Below are positions 26,655 to 37,653 of a stretch of DNA of 64,000 nt, piece by piece (the first letter of the stretch is position 1; every line of letters starts with the position of its first letter). The notes beneath the pieces were generated by a model. The model saw only the letters and a list, made by a program, of their open reading frames with translations. It was not told where the DNA came from and ran no database searches. The position numbers and the translations under genes were made by a program. This DNA comes from Pseudomonas frederiksbergensis (GTDB taxonomy: Bacteria; Pseudomonadota; Gammaproteobacteria; Pseudomonadales; Pseudomonadaceae), in NCBI RefSeq assembly GCF_003732275.1, contig NZ_MOBM01000019.1, positions 186,001-250,000 of the forward strand. The letters are read 5' to 3'.

Positions 26655-28558
26655 CAGCCCAGAACCTCGGCCAGGTTGCCCTTGGATTCCAGCCAGGACT
26701 TGCGATCGCCGGCGCGCTTTTTCGCCAACAGCATGTCCATCATTTCCGAGGTCGCGTCGAAATCTTCCAGCGTCAACTGCACCAGACGCCGTGTGTTCGG
26801 GTCCATGGTGGTTTCGCGCAGCTGCGGCGGGTTCATTTCACCCAGACCTTTGAATCGGGTGACCTGTGGTTTGCCGCGTTTCTTCTCGGCTACCAGACGA
26901 TCAAGAATGCCATCGCGCTCAGCCTCGTCCAGGGCATAGTAAATTTCTTTGCCAAGGTCGATACGGTACAGCGGCGGCATGGCGACGTAGACGTGACCGG
27001 CATCCACCAGCGGGCGGAAATGCTGGACGAACAAGGCGCACAGCAATGTGGCGATGTGCAGACCGTCGGAGTCGGCGTCGGCGAGGATGCAGATCTTGCC
27101 GTAACGCAGCTGGGCGATGTCCGCCGAGCCCGGATCGACACCGATGGCCACGGCGATGTTATGCACTTCCTGGCTGGCCAGCACTTCGCTGCCGTCGACT
27201 TCCCAGGTGTTCAGAATCTTGCCGCGCAATGGCAGGATCGCCTGAAATTCCTTGTCCCGCGCCTGCTTGGCCGAACCGCCGGCGGAATCACCTTCCACCA
27301 GGAACAGCTCGGAACGCATCGGGTCCTGCCCGGCGCAGTCGGCGAGTTTGCCCGGCAACGCCGGACCTTGGGTAATGCGCTTACGCTCAACCTTCTTGCT
27401 GGCCTTCAGACGACGGCCGGCGTTGTTGATCGCCAGTTCCGCCAGCAGCATGCCGGTTTCCGAGTGAGTGTTGAGCCACAGGCTGAAAGCGTCCTTGACC
27501 ACACCGGAAACGAAAGCGGCCGCTTCACGGGATGACAGGCGCTCCTTGGTCTGACCGGAGAATTGCGGTTCCTGCATCTTCATCGACAGGACGAACGCAA
27601 TGCGTTCCCAGACGTCTTCCGGCGCCAGCTTCACGCCACGCGGCAACAGGCTGCGGAACTCGCAGAACTCGCGCATCGCATCGAGCAAGCCCTGACGCAG
27701 ACCATTGACGTGCGTACCACCCTGGGCCGTCGGGATCAGGTTGACGTAGCTTTCCTGAACGCTGTCGCCGCCCTCGGGCAACCACAGCAACGCCCAATCG
27801 ACCGCTTCTTTATTACCGGCCAGGCTGCCGCAAAACGGTTCGTCCGGCAGGCGTTCGAATTCGCTGACCGCGTCCACCAGGTAGGAGCGCAGGCCGTCTT
27901 CGTAATGCCATTCGACTTTCTCGCCGGTGGCCTTGTCTTCAAAACTGACCAGCAGCCCCGGGCACAGAACGGCCTTGGCCTTGAGCACGTGCTTGAGGCG
28001 GCTGATGGAAAATTTCGGCGAATCGAAATACTTCGGGTCCGGTGCGAAGAACACGCTGGTGCCGGTGTTGCGCTTGCCGACGGTGCCGATCACTTCCAGC
28101 TCGGTCTTCTTGTAACCGTCAGCGAAAGTCATCTGGTATTCGTTGCCGTCGCGCTTTACACGCACCCGGACTTCGGTCGACAAGGCGTTGACCACGGAAA
28201 TACCTACCCCGTGCAATCCGCCGGAGAACTGGTAGTTCTTGTTGGAAAACTTGCCGCCCGCATGAAGCTTGGTAAGGATCAGCTCGACGCCCGACACACC
28301 CTCTTCCGGGTGAATGTCCACTGGCATGCCACGGCCGTCATCGCTGACTTCCAAAGAGTGATCGGCGTGCAGGATGACCTGCACCGATGTCGCATGCCCG
28401 GCCAAGGCTTCGTCGACGCTGTTGTCGATGACTTCCTGGGCGAGGTGGTTCGGCCGACTGGTGTCGGTGTACATGCCGGGGCGTTTGCGCACCGGGTCGA
28501 GGCCCGAGAGGACTTCGATGGCGTCGGCGTTATAAGAGCTAGCGCTGGGAGTGGCCAT
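26654..28558 (-). CDS. parE: DNA topoisomerase IV subunit B
   Basis: ParE is the ATPase subunit of topoisomerase IV. The GHKL site is visible in EVIDNSVDEALAGH and DDGRGMPVD, with GGLHGVGISVVNAL. The Toprim metal site is VEGDSAGGSAKQARDKEFQ with PLRGKILN, and ILADADSDG follows. The 634 aa length is normal for the gammaproteobacterial form. It lies 54 bases after the esterase gene and overlaps the phytase-like start by one base. Confidence 0.97.
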   Translation of the reverse strand: MATPSASSYNADAIEVLSGLDPVRKRPGMYTDTSRPNHLAQEVIDNSVDEALAGHATSVQVILHADHSLEVSDDGRGMPVDIHPEEGVSGVELILTKLHAGGKFSNKNYQFSGGLHGVGISVVNALSTEVRVRVKRDGNEYQMTFADGYKKTELEVIGTVGKRNTGTSVFFAPDPKYFDSPKFSISRLKHVLKAKAVLCPGLLVSFEDKATGEKVEWHYEDGLRSYLVDAVSEFERLPDEPFCGSLAGNKEAVDWALLWLPEGGDSVQESYVNLIPTAQGGTHVNGLRQGLLDAMREFCEFRSLLPRGVKLAPEDVWERIAFVLSMKMQEPQFSGQTKERLSSREAAAFVSGVVKDAFSLWLNTHSETGMLLAELAINNAGRRLKASKKVERKRITQGPALPGKLADCAGQDPMRSELFLVEGDSAGGSAKQARDKEFQAILPLRGKILNTWEVDGSEVLASQEVHNIAVAIGVDPGSADIAQLRYGKICILADADSDGLHIATLLCALFVQHFRPLVDAGHVYVAMPPLYRIDLGKEIYYALDEAERDGILDRLVAEKKRGKPQVTRFKGLGEMNPPQLRETTMDPNTRRLVQLTLEDFDATSEMMDMLLAKKRAGDRKSWLESKGNLAEVLG

Positions 28559-28612
28559 GGGGTCTCGTCGTCCTTCAGTGAAAAGAGTGTTCTATGAAAA
28601 AGGGGCGAGCAA

Positions 28613-29221
28613 TCACAGTGCAGTGAAATCAATCGCCTGATACAAATCTGCGCCGATGCCGGCGAAACTCAGCATTGCCGGCAATCGCTCGGCAAAACCC
28701 TGGAAACTATGGTCGCCGCCCGCCTGGATACGCAAGGCACAGGCCCGGTAATACTGCTGGGCGAGGCGATAATCCAGCGTTTCATCGCCGGTCTGCAACC
28801 ACACTTGAAACCGCTGCGGATCCTGGGGCGCCGGCACTTCCAGCTCGGCCAGGGCCGTCACGTGGTCGTGGGTCATTTCCCAGGTCTCATCGGTATACAG
28901 GTTTTTCTGCGTCCCCAGAAACCCGTCGAACATCTGGTGTGGGTTGACGGCAGGGTTGATCAACAGGGCTTTCAAGCCATGGCGCTCGGCCAGGTGAGTC
29001 GCATAGTAGCCGCCGAGTGAGCTGCCGACCAGCAGTGGCCGCCCCAGCTCCACAATCGCCTGTTCCAGCTGAACGATGGCCTCGCGGGGATGGTGATGCA
29101 GGGCCGGTACACGCAACTGATCGCTCAAGCCCAGCCGTTCCATCACATTGATCAACTGACAGGCCTTTTTCGACGCCGGCGCGCTGTTGAAACCGTGGAT
29201 ATAAAGGATCGAACCAGACAT
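28613..29221 (-). CDS. YqiA/YcfP-family alpha/beta hydrolase (esterase)
   Basis: This 202 aa cytoplasmic esterase begins ILYIHGFNSAPASKK. The nucleophile elbow is VGSSLGGYYATHLAE, with Ser68. The region AGGDHSFQGF near the C-terminus provides the catalytic His. The family is usually found next to parE in gammaproteobacteria, as here. The natural substrate is unknown. Confidence 0.88.
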   Translation of the reverse strand: MSGSILYIHGFNSAPASKKACQLINVMERLGLSDQLRVPALHHHPREAIVQLEQAIVELGRPLLVGSSLGGYYATHLAERHGLKALLINPAVNPHQMFDGFLGTQKNLYTDETWEMTHDHVTALAELEVPAPQDPQRFQVWLQTGDETLDYRLAQQYYRACALRIQAGGDHSFQGFAERLPAMLSFAGIGADLYQAIDFTAL

Positions 29222-29335
29222 TTGAGCGCCCTGTGCGTCGGAAAGAGGCGCAGTTTACAGGGAGATGGGCGGGGTTGGGTGTTCGGTCGATCGAAAGAAT
29301 CGGGTGCACCCTCACGACTTACATTGCCTGTCAGG

Positions 29336-29358
29336 CCGCCTTCGCGAGCAAGCCCCTC
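29336..29358. repeat. Single REP arm
   Basis: CCGCCTTCGCGAGCAAGCCC matches one arm of the REPIN family at 21794 and 57033, without an inverted partner nearby. It lies between the cpdA stop and the esterase start and looks like a decayed REPIN. Confidence 0.6.
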
Positions 29359-29373
29359 TGAATGACAAATAAA

Positions 29374-30189
29374 TCAGTAGCCGTTGGAGCCGTAATCAAT
29401 CCGGAAATCGAACCCGGTGACGCGTTCCACACCAGTTTCCAGCCGACCATCCGGCAAAAGCCGCAACCACCGATACCCCGGCGCCTGCTCGCTCACCTTG
29501 AAATCATCACTGCCCGGCTCGAACTGAATACAGGTCGAGGGCGATGCAATCAGGCGCACACCGTTGCGCATCTGGTCAATTTCCTGATGCACATGCCCCC
29601 ACAACACCGCACGCACCTGTGGAAAGCGATCCAGAACCGCGAATAACGCTTCTGGATTGCGCAACCCAATGGGCTCCATCCACGCACACCCGATCGACAC
29701 CGGATGATGATGGAAACACACCAGATGATGCCGCTGCGGCGCCTCACTCAATGAGCGGGCCAGCAATTGCAATTGCTCATCCTGCAAATACCCCGGCACA
29801 GAACCCGGCACCGCCGAATCGAGCAACGTAACCCGCCAGTTGCCGATGTCCACCACCGGTTCCAGCAGCGCACTCTGCACTGCCGCCTCGGCCATAATCT
29901 GCGGCTCGTCATGATTACCGGGAATCCAGCGTGCCGGCGCGTCGATCTGCCGGGTCAGGTCACGAAACAGCTGATATGACTCCAGCGTCCCGTCCTGGGA
30001 AAGATCGCCACTGGCAATGATCAAGTCGATCTGTGGCTGCTGAAGCTTTACCAGCTCAATGACCTGTTGCAGGCTGTCGCGGGTATTCATGCCCAGCAAT
30101 GTCCCGTCCGCCTCGGCAAACAGATGGCTGTCGGAAAGTTGCACCAGCAACGCCGGATCGGCGGTGGTCAATGTGGATACGCTCGGCAA
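29374..30189 (-). CDS. cpdA: 3',5'-cyclic-AMP phosphodiesterase CpdA
   Basis: CpdA hydrolyses cAMP to AMP and so tunes Vfr/CRP signalling. The metallophosphoesterase motifs are complete: LSDSHLF, SGDLSQDGT, PGNHDEPQ, CFHHHPVS and LWGHVHQEI. I chose the TTG at 30189 (PSVSTLTTADPALL) because GGGAG lies at the right distance before it; a GTG at 30213 would add eight residues. The DUF1249 gene ends 111 bases upstream of this start, in an order conserved in Pseudomonas (nudF, DUF1249, cpdA, esterase, parE). Confidence 0.93.
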   Translation of the reverse strand: MPSVSTLTTADPALLVQLSDSHLFAEADGTLLGMNTRDSLQQVIELVKLQQPQIDLIIASGDLSQDGTLESYQLFRDLTRQIDAPARWIPGNHDEPQIMAEAAVQSALLEPVVDIGNWRVTLLDSAVPGSVPGYLQDEQLQLLARSLSEAPQRHHLVCFHHHPVSIGCAWMEPIGLRNPEALFAVLDRFPQVRAVLWGHVHQEIDQMRNGVRLIASPSTCIQFEPGSDDFKVSEQAPGYRWLRLLPDGRLETGVERVTGFDFRIDYGSNGY

Positions 30190-30300
30190 GGCGTTCTCCC
30201 AGGGCGTGATCACGGGATGGGTAAGTGCCGCAATTATGCTGGGGGACGATCAAAAGAGGAAACCTGTGAACCGGACGCAGTTCACAACTACACAGGGCTC

Positions 30301-30753
30301 TTAGCGCACAACGGCGTACTCGTGCCCGCAAGCCAGGCAATGACTCAGCCATTCCCCCAGGAACAGATTGAGCTGAGCCTTTTCGTCCGGCTGATGCATC
30401 GCGGCGTTCGGGTAAGGATAGATGCCCCGGAAGCGTCGTGCATGTTCGGCGCTGACCACTTCGGCCATGCACGCGTCGTGATAGACCTGAACTTCAAGTT
30501 GAGGAACCGGCAGCCACGGCAGGCTGTGTTCCTGGCGTACTTGCAGGGTCGTGGTGTACGGACAGACTTGCAACACTTCCAGGGCCAGCACGCCAAGCAT
30601 CTGGTCGCCGTGGGTCACAGCAATGCGCCGCGCCTCCGGCTCGCTGCGCATGTCCGGCAGCAGTCGCATCAGGCGCGCGTAGTTGGCCTCGCAGGAGGCT
30701 TGCAGCCCCACGAGGTCGATCCGGTAGCGATCGCGCAGCTTGTTTACGACCAT
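30301..30753 (-). CDS. DUF1249 family protein
   Basis: This 150 aa cytoplasmic protein has the family features RYRIDLVGLQASCEANYARL at the N-terminus and HDACMAEVVSAEHARRF in the middle. No catalytic motif is visible. Its start overlaps the end of nudF by 10 bases, indicating coupling. The family co-occurs with nudF and cpdA in gammaproteobacteria; the role is unknown. Confidence 0.85.
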   Translation of the reverse strand: MVVNKLRDRYRIDLVGLQASCEANYARLMRLLPDMRSEPEARRIAVTHGDQMLGVLALEVLQVCPYTTTLQVRQEHSLPWLPVPQLEVQVYHDACMAEVVSAEHARRFRGIYPYPNAAMHQPDEKAQLNLFLGEWLSHCLACGHEYAVVR

Positions 30754-31361
30754 AACCCCCTCACTTCAACGCGATTCAAAGCCAGCCATTGCAAGGCAAT
30801 GATGCTTGGCGCGTTGGCAATACGTCCGTCGCGTACGGCTTGCAGGGCATCTTCGAACGCCCAGACCGTGACACGAATATCTTCTGCCTCTTCCTCCAGC
30901 CCATGCAGGCCGCCAACCCCGGTACTGTCGCAACGCCCCAGATACAAATGCACAAATTCGTTACTGCCACCCGGCGATGGAAAATATTTGGTGATCGGCC
31001 AGAGTGCCCCGAATACAAGCCCAGCTTCCTCCTGCGCTTCGCGGTGAGCAACTTCTTCCGGCACTTCATCCTTGTCGATCAGACCGGCGACCAGTTCGAT
31101 CAGCCACGGGTTGTCGGTCTTGCCCATGGCGCCGACGCGAAACTGCTCGATCAGCACCACTTCGTCGCGCTGCGGATCGTAAGGCAGCACGCACACCGCA
31201 TCATGGCGCACGAACAATTCACGATTGATCTCGCGACTCATGCCACCGGCGAACAATTCGTGACGCAAATGCACACGATCGAGCTTATAGAAGCCCTCGT
31301 AGCACTTTTCGCGCCGAACAATATCAACGGCGGTCGGAATGGCGTTGGCAAAATCAGTCAT
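30744..31361 (-). CDS. nudF: ADP-ribose pyrophosphatase (Nudix hydrolase)
   Basis: NudF hydrolyses ADP-ribose to AMP and ribose 5-phosphate. The Nudix box reads GLIDKDEVPEEVAHREAQEE followed by AGL, fitting Gx5Ex7REUxEExGU. The 205 aa length is normal. It is the first gene of the leftward nudF-DUF1249-cpdA group and lies 243 bases from the divergent DUF3298 lipoprotein gene; that gap holds no other gene. Confidence 0.94.
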   Translation of the reverse strand: MTDFANAIPTAVDIVRREKCYEGFYKLDRVHLRHELFAGGMSREINRELFVRHDAVCVLPYDPQRDEVVLIEQFRVGAMGKTDNPWLIELVAGLIDKDEVPEEVAHREAQEEAGLVFGALWPITKYFPSPGGSNEFVHLYLGRCDSTGVGGLHGLEEEAEDIRVTVWAFEDALQAVRDGRIANAPSIIALQWLALNRVEVRGLWS

Positions 31362-31604
31362 GACAATCCTCTTTACTGCAAATCCGTTATGAGGTTCCTT
31401 TTTTTTACTTGCAACTCGTTACTTGCAACCTCGACTTCGCGCCATCCTAACGCGCCCGCGATGTTTGATGCAGCCCCTTTCCAGTCAGCGGGATAGACGG
31501 TGAGGGCGAAACCAACTCTAATTAGCTTAGTGGCGAACTGACTGCTTCGTTAAGAGTCGAAGCGGGTAACTTTTTCGCCTTTCCCTGTTTTATGAAGGAC
31601 GCCC

Positions 31605-32351
31605 ATGTCGCTTTTTAAAATCGCCTCCGTGGCCGCAATCGCCCTGACCCTGGGCGCCTGCCAGAGTTTGTTTCAGCCCAACTATCGGGCGCCGCTGGAA
31701 ACTACCCGCGACGCATCGGAACAGTTGAAACCAAGTTGCACGACCCCTGACTGCCCGTTGGTGAACATCGATACGCTGCGTTTCCCGGATGAGCCTGCGC
31801 TTGACGGCATCATCGAAAAACGCCTGTTGCAAATGACCCGCACCTCGCCTGACGCCCCAGTAGCGCCGACATTGGCGGCGTATCGCGAGCAGTTTTTGAG
31901 CAGTGCCGGCCCGCGCTACAGCAGCTACCTGCAAGCCAAGGTACGTGAGCAGCATGACGGCTTGGTGATCGTTGAATTGTCCAGCTATCTGGACACCGGC
32001 GGTGCCCATGGCACGCCGGGCCGCGGTTTCATCAACTATTCACGTCAGCAGCATAAAGTGCTGACCCTCTCGGACATGTTGATCCCGGGGCAGGAAGAGG
32101 CGTTCTGGAAAGCGGCCCAAGTGGCGCACAACAGCTGGCTGATCAGCACCAAACTCGATCAGGAACCGGAGTTCGTGAAGAGCTGGCCCTTCGTGAAAAC
32201 CCAGAACGTAGCGCTGACCTACGGCGGGGTGATCCTCAAGTACGAAGTGAGCACCATCGCGCCTTACGCATTGGGCCACGTCGAACTGAAGATCCCCTAC
32301 CCGCGCCTGAACGGTATTTTCAAACCCGAGCTGTTTCCCGGCCGTAGCTGA
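31605..32351 (+). CDS. DUF3298/RsiV-like lipoprotein
   Basis: This 248 aa protein has a lipoprotein signal peptide with lipobox TLGAC (Cys19). The body resembles the DUF3298/RsiV C-terminal fold: YSSYLQAKVREQHDGLVIVELSS (in parts), SYLDTGGAHGTPGRGFINY, and LSDMLIPGQEEAFWKAA. In RsiV this fold binds lysozyme, but a role here is not established. The start has AAGGA upstream. Its 3' end overlaps the convergent cytX gene by 32 bases. Confidence 0.8.
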   Translation: MSLFKIASVAAIALTLGACQSLFQPNYRAPLETTRDASEQLKPSCTTPDCPLVNIDTLRFPDEPALDGIIEKRLLQMTRTSPDAPVAPTLAAYREQFLSSAGPRYSSYLQAKVREQHDGLVIVELSSYLDTGGAHGTPGRGFINYSRQQHKVLTLSDMLIPGQEEAFWKAAQVAHNSWLISTKLDQEPEFVKSWPFVKTQNVALTYGGVILKYEVSTIAPYALGHVELKIPYPRLNGIFKPELFPGRS

Positions 32352-33612
32352 AGGCTCGACCGAGCAGCAGTTGCAGCAGCCCTGCCAGTACCAGCGACGG
32401 CAGGGTTGCGCCGATGTCAGGATAGAGATTGGCCAGCAGATGATAGGTGCTCACCCCGCCCAACCAGGCGAGCAACGCCGGCCAGCGCAATGCGGCTGAT
32501 GCTACGTGAGCGCTGCGCTTGCGCAGGATGAAGTGATCCACCAGCACCACGCCGAACAGCGGCGCAAACACCGAGCCGATCAACAGCAGGAAGTTCTGAT
32601 ACTGAGCCAATGGCGCCAGACAGGCGATCAGTGTGCCGATCACGCCGATGGCCAAGGCCAGATGCTCGACTTTCAAGCGCAACAGAATCCCGCTGGACAC
32701 CGCCGCCGAGTGAATATCGGCAAAGGCATTTTCCGACTCGTCCAGCAGAATCAGCAGCAACGGAATCCCCAAACCTGCACCGGCCAATGCCAGCAGCAAC
32801 GCATTCACTTCACCGCTTGGCGCGAACGCCAGGGTGTAGGCCACGCCCAGGCTCATCAGCCAGAAGTTACCGATAAAGAAGCCCAGCGCCGTACCGCCGA
32901 AGACATTCTTCGCACGCTTGCCGAACCGCGAGTAGTCGGCAATCAATGGCAGCCAGGACAGCGGCATGGCGATCGCAATGTCGAAGCCCACGGCAAACGG
33001 CATCGAACCATCACCGGCCTGCGCCCACAACGCGGCCAGATCGGCTTTGGCGAACAGGTTCCAGGTCAGCCAGATGCACGCGGCCAGCAGCAGCCAGATG
33101 CCCCACTTGCGCAGGATCTTACGCACGAAGGTTAGTGGGCCACTGACTGCGAGCAAGGTGGCCAGTGCGCCGAAGAATAGCGTCCACAACAGCGGATTCG
33201 ACAACAGGCTGCCTTCGCTGAAGGCACGGGCGCCAAGCAGGCTGGCAGCGTCGCGCATCACGATGATTTCAAACGAACCCCAACCGATCAGTTGCAGCAG
33301 GTTCAACACCGCCGGAAGGCTGGCGCCATGACGGCCCAAGCTGAGCTTTAGCGCAGCCATCGACGACAGACCAGTGTCGCTGCCAATTACGCCGACAGCG
33401 GCCAGGAGCAGAACGCCGACCAGCGTGCCGAGAAAAATCGCCAGCAATGAGCCGGACAGGCCCAGACCTGGTGCGAGCAAAGCGCCAGTCTGCAACACCA
33501 TCAGGCCGATGCCGAGGGAGAACCACAGGGAACACAGATCACGGCCGCCGAAGACACGCTTGTCGATCGGCACCGCGGAATCCGGGGAATAAGTGCTGGG
33601 TTGAATGCTCAA
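32320..33612 (-). CDS. cytX: Putative hydroxymethylpyrimidine transporter CytX (NCS1 family)
   Basis: This 430 aa protein has about 12 transmembrane helices and NCS1 signatures such as FGGRDLCSLWFSLGIGLMVL and SWLPLIADYSRFGK. CytX proteins are predicted importers of the thiamine precursor hydroxymethylpyrimidine. It lies directly downstream of thiC in the same direction, which supports that role. The start appears to be a TTG (LSIQPSTYSPDS); the next ATG is too far into the first helix. No TPP aptamer is visible in its own 150 bp leader, which instead holds a REPIN. Confidence 0.82.
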   Translation of the reverse strand: MSIQPSTYSPDSAVPIDKRVFGGRDLCSLWFSLGIGLMVLQTGALLAPGLGLSGSLLAIFLGTLVGVLLLAAVGVIGSDTGLSSMAALKLSLGRHGASLPAVLNLLQLIGWGSFEIIVMRDAASLLGARAFSEGSLLSNPLLWTLFFGALATLLAVSGPLTFVRKILRKWGIWLLLAACIWLTWNLFAKADLAALWAQAGDGSMPFAVGFDIAIAMPLSWLPLIADYSRFGKRAKNVFGGTALGFFIGNFWLMSLGVAYTLAFAPSGEVNALLLALAGAGLGIPLLLILLDESENAFADIHSAAVSSGILLRLKVEHLALAIGVIGTLIACLAPLAQYQNFLLLIGSVFAPLFGVVLVDHFILRKRSAHVASAALRWPALLAWLGGVSTYHLLANLYPDIGATLPSLVLAGLLQLLLGRAFSYGRETARV

Positions 33613-33653
33613 GGGTGTTATCTCAGAGGGACATTTGTTGTTTTTTTGATCGC

Positions 33654-33731
33654 TATCGCGAGCAGGCTCGCTCCCACATTGGATCTGTGTCGTTCACAAA
33701 TCCCCTGTGGGAGCGAGCCTGCTCGCGATGG
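33654..33731. repeat. REPIN, family ATCGCGAGCAGGCTCGCTCCCACA
   Basis: Two inverted arms, ATCGCGAGCAGGCTCGCTCC and GGAGCGAGCCTGCTCGCGAT, lie about 40 bases apart between thiC and cytX. A hairpin here could reduce read-through from thiC to cytX. Confidence 0.9.
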
Positions 33732-33763
33732 CGGCGGTGAAATCACCGCCGCCGAAAGCCAGA

Positions 33764-35918
<2,155 letters not shown>

Positions 35919-36118
35919 AGAACCCGGCCAGTCTAGACACAACCGGCAAAGAACGCCAACTCCGCAGCAAACACCATGATGAATGGCGCAATTACCGGAT
36001 TGTTGCCGTGCCTGCGTGCAACTACACTCGCTACGCCGTGCCGCGCCTTGACGCTGCAGGGCGCCGCGCCGTAGCCTTGGCGCTCAAATTATCAGCGTAA
36101 TTTTTTAGGGATGGCCTC

Positions 36119-37552
36119 ATGCTGCGCAAACTCTCACTGGCCCTTGCCGTGTCTTGTGCGTCCAATGGAATGGCCTGGGCAGCAGAAGCGCCCTTATCGA
36201 CCAAGACTGACCTGGTCAGCGTCTATCAGGAAGCGATGGACAACAACGCCGACCTCGCCGCCGCCCGTGCCCAATACGGCGCTCAGAAGGAAGTCGTGCC
36301 CCAGGCCCGCGCCGGCCTGCTGCCGAACATTTCCGGTGGTGCCGAAGTGGCCAACGTGCGCACCTCGATCGACCAGCCTTCAGCCGTCGCTAACCGCAGC
36401 GCTCATTCGTATCAGGCAACCCTTGCGCAGCCGCTGTTCCGCGCCGATCGCTGGTTCCAGTTCCAAGCGGCCAAGGACGTCAACGAGCAAGCCGCATTGC
36501 AACTCTCGGCCACCGAGCAGAACCTGATCCTGCAAAGCGCCGAAAGCTACTTCAACGTGCTGCGCAGCCAGGACAACCTGGCCTCGACCAAGGCCGAAGA
36601 AGCGGCATTCAAGCGCCAACTCGACCAGTCCAATGAACGCTTCGATGTCGGCCTGTCGGACAAGACCGACGTGCTGCAATCACAGGCCAGCTACGACACC
36701 GCGCGGGCCAACCGGATTCTGGCCCAGCGTCAGGTGGATGATGCGTTTGAAGCCTTGATCACCCTGACCAACCGACAGTACAACTCGATCCAGGGCATCG
36801 TCCACACCTTGCCGATCCTGCCGCCAGCGCCGAACGACGCCAAGGCCTGGGTCGACACCGCCGCCAGACAGAACCTGAATTTGCTGGCCAGCAACTACGC
36901 GGTCAGCGCCGCCGAAGAAACCCTCAAGCAACGCAAGGCCGGTCACGCACCGACGCTGGATGCGGTGGCGAAGTATGAGAAAGGCGACAACGATGCCTTG
37001 GGTTTCAGCAACCCGAATTCGTTTGGAACGCCGTATGGCGGCAACGTCGAGCAACGTACGCTCGCCTTGCAGCTGAATATTCCGATCTACAGCGGCGGCC
37101 TGACCAGCTCCCAGGTGCGCGAGTCTTACTCCCGTCTGGACCAGACCGAACAACAACGTGAAGGCCTGCGTCGCCAAGTGGTGGAAAACACCCGCAACCT
37201 GCACCGCGCCGTGAACACCGACGTCGAGCAGGTGCAGGCCCGTCGGCAGTCGATCATCTCCAACCAGAGCGCGGTGGAAGCAACCGAAATCGGCTATCAG
37301 GTGGGGACGCGCAACATCGTTGACGTGCTCGATGCCCAGCGTCAGCTGTACACCTCGGTGCGCAACTACAACAACACCCGCTACGACTACATCCTCGACA
37401 ACCTGCGCTTGAAGCAAGCCGCCGGCACCTTGAACCCGGGGGATTTGCAGGACCTGACGCGCTATCTCAAAGCCGACTACAACCCGGACAAGGACTTCCT
37501 GCCGCCGGATCTGGCCAAGGCTGCGGCGGAACAGCTCAAAGCCAGACCTTAA
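36119..37552 (+). CDS. tolC: TolC-family outer membrane channel
   Basis: This 477 aa outer membrane factor serves type I secretion and efflux systems. It has a signal peptide (residues 1-22, ending AWAAE) and two OEP repeats: SVYQEAMDNNADLAAARAQY in the first, and NLNLLASNYAVSAAEETLKQ in the second. YQVGTRNIVDVLDAQRQLY is the strongly conserved TolC segment near the C-terminus. The start has AGGGA upstream. It is monocistronic; the closing REP pair can act as a terminator. Confidence 0.93.
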   Translation: MLRKLSLALAVSCASNGMAWAAEAPLSTKTDLVSVYQEAMDNNADLAAARAQYGAQKEVVPQARAGLLPNISGGAEVANVRTSIDQPSAVANRSAHSYQATLAQPLFRADRWFQFQAAKDVNEQAALQLSATEQNLILQSAESYFNVLRSQDNLASTKAEEAAFKRQLDQSNERFDVGLSDKTDVLQSQASYDTARANRILAQRQVDDAFEALITLTNRQYNSIQGIVHTLPILPPAPNDAKAWVDTAARQNLNLLASNYAVSAAEETLKQRKAGHAPTLDAVAKYEKGDNDALGFSNPNSFGTPYGGNVEQRTLALQLNIPIYSGGLTSSQVRESYSRLDQTEQQREGLRRQVVENTRNLHRAVNTDVEQVQARRQSIISNQSAVEATEIGYQVGTRNIVDVLDAQRQLYTSVRNYNNTRYDYILDNLRLKQAAGTLNPGDLQDLTRYLKADYNPDKDFLPPDLAKAAAEQLKARP

Positions 37553-37556
37553 AAGC

Positions 37557-37636
37557 AAAAGATCGCAGCCTTCGGCAGCTCCTACATTGGGATTGATGTA
37601 CACCCTGTAGGAGTTGCCGAAGGCTGCGATCTTTTT
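37557..37636. repeat. REP inverted pair, family AAAAGATCGCAGCCTTCGGCAGCTCCTAC
   Basis: Two inverted arms, AAAAGATCGCAGCCTTCGGC at the left and GCCGAAGGCTGCGATCTTTT at the right, lie between the convergent tolC and waaA genes. Their A/T ends allow bidirectional termination. Confidence 0.9.
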
Positions 37637-37653
37637 GTTTCAGGCAACTCGGT

